Source of the DNA: an uncultured Prevotellaceae bacterium | Lineage (GTDB): Bacteria > Bacteroidota > Bacteroidia > Bacteroidales > Bacteroidaceae | Direction: 5' to 3' | Assembly (NCBI GenBank): GCA_946624335.1 | Contig: CAMOSA010000016.1 | Location: 1-23,297, forward strand | Length of the DNA stretch: 23,297 bases | Part shown: positions 8,256 through 15,060 of the stretch, piece after piece | How the letters are laid out: each line of letters starts with the position of its first letter | Position numbering within the stretch: the stretch's first letter is position 1 | Position numbers and translations under genes: made by a program | The notes under the pieces: generated by a model | Databases searched by the model: none | What the model was told of the DNA's origin: nothing | Seen by the model: the letters and a program-made list of their open reading frames with translations, nothing else

Positions 8256-8684
8256 TCAACGTGTCATCGTCGCTTTGAATGCCAACGCATACATCTTCAT
8301 CTGCTTGAGCATGGCAAGGAGACCGTTGCTGCGGGTGGGTGAGAGGTGTTCGCGCAGGCCGATGCGCTCGATGAAGTAGAGGTCGGCATCGAGGATCTCT
8401 TGTGGAGTGTGGTCGCTCAGGACGCGTATGAGCAGGGTCACGATGCCTTTGACGATGAGTGCATCGCTTTCGGCCTCGAAGTGTACGAGACCGTCAGGCG
8501 TGAGCTCGGCGGTGAGCCATACGCGGCTTTGGCAGCCGTCGATGAGGTTCTGTCCTGTCTTGGCGCTCTCGGGCAGCGGCTGTTGTCCGGCTCCGAGGTC
8601 GATGAGCAGTTGGTACTTGTCCATCCAATCATCAAAATCGCCGAATTCATCGATGATTTCGTCTTGTATCTCGTTGATAGTCAT
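8256..8684 (-). CDS. sufE: SufE-family sulfur acceptor for Fe-S cluster assembly
   Basis: The product is 142 residues and matches SufE over its full length. The N-terminus has EIQDEIIDEFGDFDDWMDKY, then LPESAKTGQNLIDGCQSRVW containing the sulfur-accepting Cys51, and a C-terminal FIERIGLREHLSPTRSNGLLAML segment. SufE takes persulfide sulfur from a SufS cysteine desulfurase and passes it to the SufBCD scaffold in the cytoplasm. No suf or isc genes are adjacent here, so its partners are elsewhere. Its ATG overlaps the stop of the upstream cyclase gene by 4 nt (ATGA), which implies translational coupling and a shared transcript. Confidence 0.93.
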   Translation of the reverse strand: MTINEIQDEIIDEFGDFDDWMDKYQLLIDLGAGQQPLPESAKTGQNLIDGCQSRVWLTAELTPDGLVHFEAESDALIVKGIVTLLIRVLSDHTPQEILDADLYFIERIGLREHLSPTRSNGLLAMLKQMKMYALAFKATMTR

Positions 8685-9718
8685 TGTTGGTTGTCGTTAT
8701 AGATGAGTTGTATTATCGTTTGGCCTACGGCACGCATCACCTCGGGGTCGATGTTCTCGGGCGTGTCATTTATGGTATGCCACGTCTCACCGAATCCGGA
8801 GCGTGGGCTGTCGACACTGGGTATGATGTCGATGGCGGGGATGGCTGCCGTCTGGTTGACGGGGACATGGTCATCAGTGACGTAGCCTCCGTTGCGCAGG
8901 GGGAAGAGCTGCCCGTAGCCGAGCTGCCCGGCGATCTGCCAGAGCATATTTACGAGGGTGTGGGCATAGTGGCGTGAATAGCCTTCCATGAGGAAACGGC
9001 TGTCGCGACCGCCCACCATGTCAAGGTTGATGGCGTAGCGTGCGCGGTAGCCGACGGCGTAGGCCTGTTCAGCCCAGTACTTAGAGCCGAGACACCAGAA
9101 GCCTGTCTCGGTGTCGGTCTCCTCGGCAGCGTCATCGGCCCATTGTGGAGTGCCTTGGTCTTCGGCGTCGAAGCATACGAAGTCGACACCGTAGCTGAGG
9201 CCTGTAGCTTGGATGAGGCGCGCCATTTCCAGCATGACGGCAACGCCCGATGCGCCGTCGTTGGCGGCGATGACGGGGGTGCGATGGTTGGTGGCGTCGG
9301 CGTCGTTGTCAGCCCATGCACGGCTGTCCCAGTGTGCGGTGATGAGTATCCGGTCGGAGGCATCGGCGTTGACGCGTGCCTGGATATTGCGACAGGGTAT
9401 GGGCTGGCCGTCGTAGCCCTGTACGGTGGTGTGCTGTTCGATAACTTGTGCACCGAAGCTCTGGAATTTGGTTACCAACCAGTCGCCGCACGCCTTGTGG
9501 GCGGCCGAGCCTGGCACGCGAGGGCCGAAAGCACATTGTGCCTCGACATAAGCCATGGCTGAGTCGGCCGCGAAGGCGGGTGCTGCGGCCAAGGCGATGG
9601 TGTCTGCGGCGGTAGCCTGACGGCTGTTGCCCGTGCATGAGGGGAGAACCGTGAGGGTCGTTGTCAGGCTGCAGTAGGTGCAGCCAGCTATTAAGCAGTA
9701 TCGTAGGAAGCGTTTCAT
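8681..9718 (-). CDS. Type II glutaminyl-peptide cyclotransferase (M28-family lipoprotein)
   Basis: The product is 345 residues with an M28 metallo-exopeptidase fold. The N-terminus has a hydrophobic signal ending in a lipobox (TVLPSC, Cys28), so it is likely a lipoprotein. The metal-site residues are typical of animal-type glutaminyl cyclases: Asp154 in AANDGASG, Glu186 in FDAEDQG and His314 in ETWHTINDTPENID. The last motif distinguishes cyclases from ordinary M28 aminopeptidases. His129 (AHWDSR), Asp233 (NLDMVGG) and His284 (DDHVP) are also present. Such enzymes turn N-terminal glutamine into pyroglutamate; in Bacteroidetes many signal-peptidase I products start with Gln and are thought to be modified this way. 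It sits 32 nt after the C26/M19 gene and overlaps sufE by 4 nt. An M28 aminopeptidase is the alternative. Confidence 0.82.
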   Translation of the reverse strand: MKRFLRYCLIAGCTYCSLTTTLTVLPSCTGNSRQATAADTIALAAAPAFAADSAMAYVEAQCAFGPRVPGSAAHKACGDWLVTKFQSFGAQVIEQHTTVQGYDGQPIPCRNIQARVNADASDRILITAHWDSRAWADNDADATNHRTPVIAANDGASGVAVMLEMARLIQATGLSYGVDFVCFDAEDQGTPQWADDAAEETDTETGFWCLGSKYWAEQAYAVGYRARYAINLDMVGGRDSRFLMEGYSRHYAHTLVNMLWQIAGQLGYGQLFPLRNGGYVTDDHVPVNQTAAIPAIDIIPSVDSPRSGFGETWHTINDTPENIDPEVMRAVGQTIIQLIYNDNQQ

Positions 9719-9750
9719 TAGTATGTCCGAAGTATCTGTTTTTCTTGAAA

Positions 9751-11625
9751 TCAGGCGTTCATCTTCTGCACCTGGCGCATCACGCGCAGGAAGTTGCCGC
9801 CCCAGATGAGCCGCAGGTCATCTTCGCTGTAGCGCTGCCGCAGCAGTCGACGAGTGAAGTTAATCAGCTCGGATGCCGAAGCGAGGCCGGGAACGCCACC
9901 ATCACCGTCGAAGTCCGTGCCGATGCCGACGTGGTCGATGCCCATGATATCTATCATGTGGTTAAGATGGGCTATGGCATCGCGTATCGTGGCCTGACCG
10001 TCGGTGCGCAGGAAACCTCCGTAGAACGTGACTTGTGCCACGCCGCCGTGAGCGGCCAGGGTGCGCAGCTGAGCGTCGGTGAGGTTGCGGGGGTGGTCGC
10101 AAAGACTGCGCGCTGAGGAGTGGGAGCACACGATGGGCGTCTGGCTGACATCGATAGCATCATAAAAGCTCTGTTCGCTGGCGTGTGAGAGGTCCACCAT
10201 AACGCCGCGGCTGTTCATCCGGCGAATGACGTCGGCGCCGAAATCCGTGAGACCCATGAGGGGTTCTCCGGCTCGGGGACGTGCCGAGCCGCAGATGTCG
10301 TTGTTGCCGTTGTGACAGAGCGTGAGATAGACAATGCCCATATCGGCGAAATGCTCGATGAGATCAGCATTATGGCCTATGGCGTAGCCGTTCTCGATGC
10401 CGAGCATGATGGCTTTGGTGCCTTGTGCCTTCAGGCGATAGAGGTCATCGGGTGTGTGTGCAATCTCGAGGACGCTGGGGCGGTCGTTGTGGTCGGCTTC
10501 GTTGTGCTGCCGGATTGTGTCGACCATTTGGATGACGCGTTGCAACTGGCTTTCAGCGTAGGCCGTGGCCTGGGCATTGCCTTCGGGCGTGCGTTCACCT
10601 TGTGGTATATAGGCCACCATAATGCTGGCGTCGAGCCCGCCCTCGTCCATCTTATGCAGGTCGACAAGGATGCGCGGATCACGTTGTTCAAAGTGGATGC
10701 CTTGGTCGAAGAACATCGGCGTGTCACAGTGGCTGTCGAGGGTGAGGATGCGCTCGTGGAGACGTCGTGCCTCGCGGTATTCTGCCGCTTCGTGCACCAG
10801 CCACTGGAATATGGGCGCCATCGTCTGGTCGCCAGAGAGGCAAAAGCACTCCGGATGCCATTGCACGCCTAGAATGCTCTTGTGCTCAGAGGATTCAATA
10901 GCCTCGATGACACCATCTGGCGCCGTAGCTGTGACGCGTAGATGAGGTCCGGGAGTGCGGACGGCCTGATGATGGAAGGAATTGACGGCGAGCGAAGTAG
11001 TACCCAGAAGGGAGTGAAGCAGAGAACCTTCTGCAATCGACACCGAATGAGATGCTACAGCACGGTCAAGCGACTGGTCGTGCTTGAGCAAGGGTGGGTT
11101 GAAGTGGGGAACTGTTGCTGACGACGTTGCGGAAGTGTCGCCGGACGGTTCAGTTGCAGCCGGCACATCGCCGGCTGTAAGGGCGAAAGCGCTGCTTAGG
11201 TCTTGCCAGAGCGTGCCGTCAAGTGCTGCGCTGAGCATCTGTATGCCCCGGCAGATGCCGAGCATGGGTATCTGACGGTCGTAAGCCAGACGTATGAGCA
11301 GAAGTTCGAAGCTGTCGCGACGTGGATTAATATGTCCCAAGGCTGGGATTGGTTCTTCGCCGACGTAGAGCGGATTGAGGTCTGCACCGCCGGAGAGCAG
11401 CAGGGCGTCGACGGTGCCTAGCATCGACACGATGGCATTTGGGTCTGTGGTCGGGGGCAGTATGACGGGCGTGCCTCCGGCGCGGAGCACGCTCTCGAAA
11501 TAGCCCTCGGCGAGCTCGCAGCCTTTGTCACCAAAGTTACCTGTGATGCCGATGAGGGGAGTGCGCCGGCTTCCGGGGAAGCTGGCATGGAAGGTAGTGT
11601 ATGTGGATTTCCAGTCGAAGTTCAT
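9751..11625 (-). CDS. Fusion of C26 gamma-glutamyl hydrolase-like domain and M19 dipeptidase
   Basis: The ATG at 11625 gives 624 residues; a TTG 18 nt upstream is also in frame but less likely. Residues about 20-280 are a class I glutamine amidotransferase-like (PuuD/C26) domain, with nucleophile Cys125 in LGICRGIQ and His257/Glu259 in GVQWHPE. Residues about 290-624 are a renal dipeptidase-like M19 domain, with His299 and Asp301 (DSHCDTP), Glu411 (LGIENG), His481 (VDLSHAS), His502 (CSHSSARS) and Asp571/Asp573 (GTDFDGDG) as expected metal and active-site residues. Both halves look catalytically complete. C26 enzymes cleave gamma-glutamyl amides and M19 enzymes cleave dipeptides, so one protein could release and then split gamma-glutamyl peptides (inference). 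No signal peptide is visible, so it is probably cytoplasmic. It heads the run to the cyclase, sufE, rbfA and permease. Confidence 0.88.
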   Translation of the reverse strand: MNFDWKSTYTTFHASFPGSRRTPLIGITGNFGDKGCELAEGYFESVLRAGGTPVILPPTTDPNAIVSMLGTVDALLLSGGADLNPLYVGEEPIPALGHINPRRDSFELLLIRLAYDRQIPMLGICRGIQMLSAALDGTLWQDLSSAFALTAGDVPAATEPSGDTSATSSATVPHFNPPLLKHDQSLDRAVASHSVSIAEGSLLHSLLGTTSLAVNSFHHQAVRTPGPHLRVTATAPDGVIEAIESSEHKSILGVQWHPECFCLSGDQTMAPIFQWLVHEAAEYREARRLHERILTLDSHCDTPMFFDQGIHFEQRDPRILVDLHKMDEGGLDASIMVAYIPQGERTPEGNAQATAYAESQLQRVIQMVDTIRQHNEADHNDRPSVLEIAHTPDDLYRLKAQGTKAIMLGIENGYAIGHNADLIEHFADMGIVYLTLCHNGNNDICGSARPRAGEPLMGLTDFGADVIRRMNSRGVMVDLSHASEQSFYDAIDVSQTPIVCSHSSARSLCDHPRNLTDAQLRTLAAHGGVAQVTFYGGFLRTDGQATIRDAIAHLNHMIDIMGIDHVGIGTDFDGDGGVPGLASASELINFTRRLLRQRYSEDDLRLIWGGNFLRVMRQVQKMNA

Positions 11626-11688
11626 GAAGTGACGCCGCGACAAAGCCGCGGCCTGCAGAAAAGGTTAGAGCCTCGGGTGAGGGATGGG

Positions 11689-11731
11689 ATGGAGATAACG
11701 GGAGGGATAGAATGGAGATAACGGGAGGGAT
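11689..11731. repeat. Two tandem copies of a 20-bp unit (23-bp period)
   Basis: ATGGAGATAACGGGAGGGAT is found exactly at 11689-11708 and 11712-11731. The surrounding 11660-11770 is a purine-rich, GGGA-containing stretch with further imperfect copies. It lies in the 202-bp gap between the Lrp-type gene and the C26/M19 gene. Apart from a short GAGCC-AA-GGCTC hairpin near 11805, I see no other signal in this gap. Confidence 0.7.
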
Positions 11732-11827
11732 GAGCGGGGAGGGTAGGGGAGGAGTGGAGGAAGCGGGATGGGCGTGCTGAAGGTGGTGAACATGCCAGTG
11801 GCGGAGCCAAGGCTCTGTGGGGCCTGA

Positions 11828-12361
11828 TTAGTCCTCAGCGGGGTCAACAGCGAGGCCCGCCTTTTTAGAGGTGAGGGCTTTGATGGCCGCTATATCGCTC
11901 TCTGAGAGCCCGATGGGTACTTCTTTCTTGATGCTCTGCTTGAGCGAGATGAGCGTTTCGGTAGAGATCACGCCTTCGATCTCCTGCAGACGGTTGTTCA
12001 GCAGTTCCATCAAGTGGGCGTTGTCGCGGGCATAGAGTTTGACGAGCATCGTGTAGGGACCGGTTGTGAAATGGCACTCCACGATCTCAGGAATCTTCTC
12101 GAACTCGCTGACGACGCGCTTGTACATGGAACCGCGCTCAAGGGTGATGCCGACGTAAGTGCAGGTGTTATAGCCAAGGCTTTGCGCGCTGACGTGATAG
12201 CCTGAACCGACGATGACACCGATATCGACGAGGCGTTGAACCCGCTGGTGGATGGCGGCACGTGAGACGCCACACTCGGCAGCCACGTCCTTGAATGGAA
12301 TTCGGGCGTTGCGGGTGATAATCTCCAGTATTTTCTTGTCGAGGCTGTCGATTTTCTCCAT
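11828..12361 (-). CDS. Lrp/AsnC-family transcriptional regulator
   Basis: The ATG at 12361 gives 177 residues starting MEKIDSLDKKILEII, the classical opening of Lrp-type regulators; an in-frame TTG upstream is not needed. The N-terminal winged helix-turn-helix spans about residues 5-50 (DVAAECGVSRAAIHQRVQRL), followed by a linker and a RAM ligand-binding domain (about 65-145: YVGITLERGS, IVECHFTTGPYTMLVKLYA, GVISTETLISL). A short C-terminal extension is present. These proteins form octameric rings and respond to amino acids or related metabolites. A -7 box lies 31 nt upstream (12392-12399). Target genes cannot be told from sequence; the adjacent peptidase fusion and its own promoter are candidates (inference). 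Confidence 0.92.
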   Translation of the reverse strand: MEKIDSLDKKILEIITRNARIPFKDVAAECGVSRAAIHQRVQRLVDIGVIVGSGYHVSAQSLGYNTCTYVGITLERGSMYKRVVSEFEKIPEIVECHFTTGPYTMLVKLYARDNAHLMELLNNRLQEIEGVISTETLISLKQSIKKEVPIGLSESDIAAIKALTSKKAGLAVDPAED

Positions 12362-12391
12362 GATGTCAATGTTTTTGTTACTTTTTGTTGG

Positions 12392-12399
12392 CAAAATTA
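12392..12399 (-). promoter_or_regulatory. Probable -7 promoter element of the Lrp-type gene
   Basis: TAATTTTG on the minus strand matches TAnnTTTG and lies 30 nt before the ATG. A TTTG at the expected -33 position is absent, so the promoter may be weak or regulated. Confidence 0.45.
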
Positions 12400-12432
12400 A
12401 GCAAAAAGTCTCAACCGGCCATCTTTTTTATT

Positions 12433-12470
12433 AAAAAAAAGACACCAAAGGGTAATTTTGGTGTCTTTTT
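12433..12470 (-). terminator. Strong, probably bidirectional terminator after the FKBP operon
   Basis: A perfect 9-bp stem, GACACCAAA (12441-12449) and TTTGGTGTC (12457-12465), with a 7-nt loop is flanked by an A-run (12433-12440) and a T-run (12466-12470), so both strands show stem plus U-tract. It lies 20 nt past the stop at 12490 and would end transcripts from 14875. It may also insulate the Lrp promoter next to it. Confidence 0.88.
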
Positions 12471-12489
12471 GTAGATTATAGGCTTTCGT

Positions 12490-13380
12490 TTACTCGACGA
12501 TCTCCATTAATTCAACGGTAAAGATGAGTGTGGAGAAGGGAGGAATCTTGCCTGCTTCGCGAGCACCGTAAGCCAGCTCCTGCGGGATGTATAGTTCCCA
12601 TTTAGAACCAACGGGCATCATCGTCAAAGCCTCTGTCCATCCTTTGATGACCTGGTTGCATGCGAAAGTGGCGGGCTGCTTGCGCTTGTAGCTGCTGTCG
12701 AAGACGGTGCCATTGATGAGGCGTCCTTCGTAGTTGACCTTCACCTTCTGCGTTGCGGTAGGCACAGGGCCGTTGCCAGCCGTGAGGATCTTGTACTGCA
12801 GACCGCTCTTCGTCGTGACGACGCTGTCTTTCTTGGCGTTGGCCTTGAGGAACTCCTCACCTTCGAGGCGGTTTTGGCCATACTTGGCCTCCATACGGAC
12901 CTTCGTGTAGTAGTCAATCTGCTTGGAGGCGATGGCTTGTGCACTATCGGTGGTCAGCGTGGCATTGCCGGCGATGGCCGCCCGGAAGCCTTGCACGAAG
13001 CGCTCCTTGTCGAGGAGGTCGACGCTATCATTGAGCTGGCGATTAACTTGTGCGATAATCTGGTTTTCTACCTGCTGGCGGATATCCTTGCCTGCAGTGA
13101 AAGCCTTCATCTGCTTCGTCTGCTCGTCGATGGTAGGATCGTCGAAACCGCTGAGGAAGTAGCTGACATAGGCGGTATCGACGCCCAGCCGCTGAACGAG
13201 ATAGTTCATCAGGCCGTTGGTCTGGACGATACCGTATGCATAGCTGAAATCAGACATGCTGACGGTATCGACCTTCTCGACCTCGACGGCTTTCTTGCTC
13301 TTCTTCGTCTTACGGGCGGCGTCGGTGCTGACGCATACGAGTAGGGCGAGTGCGAGCGTTAGAAATTTGAGTCCTTTCAT
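12490..13380 (-). CDS. FKBP-type peptidyl-prolyl cis-trans isomerase, exported (third gene of trio)
   Basis: The product is 296 residues. A cleavable signal peptide (MKGLKFLTLALALLVCVSTDA) precedes a lysine-rich stretch. An FKBP N-terminal dimerisation region follows (about 40-165, starting DFSYAYGIVQTNGLMNYLVQRLGVD), then an FKBP catalytic domain (about 190-296). Conserved pocket residues are visible in VNYEGRLINGTVFDSS, NQVIKGWTEAL (the Trp floor is kept), ELAYGAREAGKIPPFSTLIFTVEL. The predicted place of action is the periplasm, assisting folding of envelope proteins. Only 3 nt separate it from the preceding lipoprotein-type FKBP gene, so they share a transcript, and the hairpin at 12433-12470 closes the operon. 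The family is certain; substrates are unknown. Confidence 0.9.
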   Translation of the reverse strand: MKGLKFLTLALALLVCVSTDAARKTKKSKKAVEVEKVDTVSMSDFSYAYGIVQTNGLMNYLVQRLGVDTAYVSYFLSGFDDPTIDEQTKQMKAFTAGKDIRQQVENQIIAQVNRQLNDSVDLLDKERFVQGFRAAIAGNATLTTDSAQAIASKQIDYYTKVRMEAKYGQNRLEGEEFLKANAKKDSVVTTKSGLQYKILTAGNGPVPTATQKVKVNYEGRLINGTVFDSSYKRKQPATFACNQVIKGWTEALTMMPVGSKWELYIPQELAYGAREAGKIPPFSTLIFTVELMEIVE

Positions 13381-13383
13381 CGC

Positions 13384-14250
13384 TTACTTCTCGATGCTAA
13401 GCAGATCGATGGTGAAGATGAGGGCGCTGAAGGGCTTGATGTTGCCCATGTCCTGCGGACCGTAAGCCTGATCCTGGGGAATGTAAACCTTCCACTTGGA
13501 ACCGACAGGCATCGTGGTCAGAGCGGCCTTGAAGCCGGGGATGACCTGGCTGGCGCCGAATACTGCGGGCTCACCGTCCATATTGCCGTCGAAGACAGTG
13601 CCGTCGATGAGTGTTCCTTCGTAATGAACCTTGACACGTGCGGTGTCAGCGGCTACCTCGCCCTTACCCTCGGTCAGGACCTCGTAGTAGACACCGTTGC
13701 CGAGCTCCTTGATGCCGGCCTTCTTGGCTACTTCAGCCATGAATTTCTCACCGGCAGCTTTGTTCTCAGCGTAAGCCTTCTCCTTGGCCTTGTTCTGGAT
13801 GGTCTCCATATTGGTCTGCACGTAGGAGGTGGCAGAGTCGAGGCTCATGATGTCAAAATTACCTGCTACGGCAGCCATAAAGCCAGCGTAGACGTTGTTC
13901 TTGTTGATGGTCTGCGTGCTGTCTTCGCCATAGATCATGCGGTTGATGTTCTCGACCATGCCCTGGCTGACCTGCTGGCCAATCTGAATACCGGCATAGT
14001 AAGCGGTCTTCTTCTTGTTGTCGCTTGCATTAACGCTCTCATAGAAACCCTTGAGGAATTCGTCGACGAGTGTAGTGTCAACGCCCATGCGAGCACTGAG
14101 GTATTCCTTCAGACCCTGAGTCTGGCTCATGCCGATTGCGTAGCTGAGCGTGTCGATGTCAGTCTTGAGGCTTGTGGTGGGAGCCGACTGGTTGCAGGAG
14201 GTCATGACAGCTGCCAGGACCACTGCGAGAAAGAATGTAATCTTTTTCAT
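13384..14250 (-). CDS. FKBP-type peptidyl-prolyl cis-trans isomerase, lipoprotein (second gene of trio)
   Basis: The product is 288 residues. The signal (MKKITFFLAVVLAAVMTSC) ends in a lipobox-like Cys19, so the protein is probably anchored to a membrane. The N-terminal FKBP region (about 30-170) begins with TLSYAIGMSQTQGLKEYLSARMGVD. The catalytic domain (about 195-288) carries VHYEGTLIDGTVFDGN, SQVIPGFKAAL, QAYGPQDMGNIKPFSALIFTIDLL. The tryptophan that floors the canonical proline pocket (VIPGW) is phenylalanine here, a tolerated change that may lower or shift activity. It lies between the cytoplasmic-type paralogue upstream (40-nt gap) and the soluble exported paralogue downstream (3-nt gap). 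The three appear to be successive duplicates specialised by compartment. Confidence 0.9.
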   Translation of the reverse strand: MKKITFFLAVVLAAVMTSCNQSAPTTSLKTDIDTLSYAIGMSQTQGLKEYLSARMGVDTTLVDEFLKGFYESVNASDNKKKTAYYAGIQIGQQVSQGMVENINRMIYGEDSTQTINKNNVYAGFMAAVAGNFDIMSLDSATSYVQTNMETIQNKAKEKAYAENKAAGEKFMAEVAKKAGIKELGNGVYYEVLTEGKGEVAADTARVKVHYEGTLIDGTVFDGNMDGEPAVFGASQVIPGFKAALTTMPVGSKWKVYIPQDQAYGPQDMGNIKPFSALIFTIDLLSIEK

Positions 14251-14290
14251 TTTGCTTTTTGTTTTTGTTTATTAGGGTTAAATTGTCTGT

Positions 14291-14875
14291 TTACAATACC
14301 TTGACAAGTTCTACGTCGAAGATAAGGGTGGCGTAGGGCGGGATAGAACTACCTGCACCGCGTTCGCCGTAGCCGAGGAGGTAGGGGATGAAGAAGCGGT
14401 ATTTAGCACCTTCTTTCATCAACTGTACGCCTTCCGTCCAACCGGGGATGACGCCGTCCAGCGGGAAGTCTGCCGGCTCGCCGCGTTGATAGCTACTGTC
14501 GAAGACGCTGCCGTCGATGAGTGTGCCTTCGTAGTGGCAGCGCACTTTGTCGGTGGCTTTCGGACTACGGCCTGTGCCCTCGGTGAGCACTTGGTACTGC
14601 AGGCCGCTCTTCGTCGTGACGACACCTTCCTTTTTGGCGTTGGCCTCGAGGAATGCCTTACCCTCGGCTATGGCGCTCTCAGCCTGACGGCGAGCCTGCT
14701 TGTCGAAATATTCGTTGAGCAAGGCCTGAGCCTCGCGGTGTGAGATGGCAGGCTCGTTGCCAGAGAGCACATCGCAGATGCTTTGTGTGAAATCCTGAAC
14801 GCTGAAATCCTCGATGCCCATACTCTTGAGCTGTTGACCGATACCAAGGCCCAGTGCGTAGCTGATTTTATTCAT
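14291..14875 (-). CDS. FKBP-type peptidyl-prolyl cis-trans isomerase, no signal peptide (first gene of trio)
   Basis: The product is 194 residues. It starts directly with the FKBP N-terminal motif (MNKISYALGLGIGQQLKSMG) and has no export signal, so it is predicted to be cytoplasmic. The N-terminal helical dimerisation part covers about residues 1-85 and the catalytic domain about 95-194. The pocket is canonical: CHYEGTLIDGSVFDSS, DGVIPGWTEGVQL, PYLLGYGERGAGSSIPPYATLIFDVEL. It is first in a three-gene operon and faces the divergent sirtuin gene across 185 bp containing promoters for both directions. It resembles FkpA/FklB-type enzymes but is shorter at the N-terminus. Confidence 0.92.
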   Translation of the reverse strand: MNKISYALGLGIGQQLKSMGIEDFSVQDFTQSICDVLSGNEPAISHREAQALLNEYFDKQARRQAESAIAEGKAFLEANAKKEGVVTTKSGLQYQVLTEGTGRSPKATDKVRCHYEGTLIDGSVFDSSYQRGEPADFPLDGVIPGWTEGVQLMKEGAKYRFFIPYLLGYGERGAGSSIPPYATLIFDVELVKVL

Positions 14876-14939
14876 TCTCGTTTTGCTTTTATACCTTATT
14901 TATATAATGAAGAGTCGCCTGAGGCGCACTTTTCGCGCG

Positions 14940-14947
14940 CAAAGGTA
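14940..14947 (-). promoter_or_regulatory. Probable -7 promoter element of the FKBP operon
   Basis: TACCTTTG on the minus strand fits TAnnTTTG and lies 64 nt before the ATG at 14875. The -33 region shows no exact TTTG at 19-21 bp. A short palindrome, CGCCTGAGGCG (14916-14926), lies just downstream and would fall in the leader. Confidence 0.5.
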
Positions 14948-15007
14948 CTGCTTTTCTTTTATCTTTCGCCTATAAAGTTGTTTTTTTTAGTTTTTTTATC
15001 TACTTAT

Positions 15008-15039
15008 TTTGCTCACGACCGTCTTTTTCGTTACTTTTG
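15008..15039 (+). promoter_or_regulatory. Consensus promoter of the sirtuin-kinase-fur operon
   Basis: TTTG (15008-15011), a 20-bp spacer and TACTTTTG (15032-15039) match the Bacteroides -33/-7 consensus exactly. The ATG at 15061 is 21 nt past the -7 box. Confidence 0.75.
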
Positions 15040-15060
15040 CTGCGTTGAAAGTCAAAAAGA

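Noticed and set aside
12362..12394. TTG start giving an 11-residue extension of the Lrp-type regulator
   Set aside because: The extension overlaps the -7 element and the family typically begins at MEKIDSLDKKIL, which has its own ATG at 12361.
14916..14926. Short palindrome CGCCTGAGGCG between the FKBP operon and the sirtuin gene
   Set aside because: Five-bp arms with a one-base centre are likely by chance in this composition. It is noted only as a possible operator.
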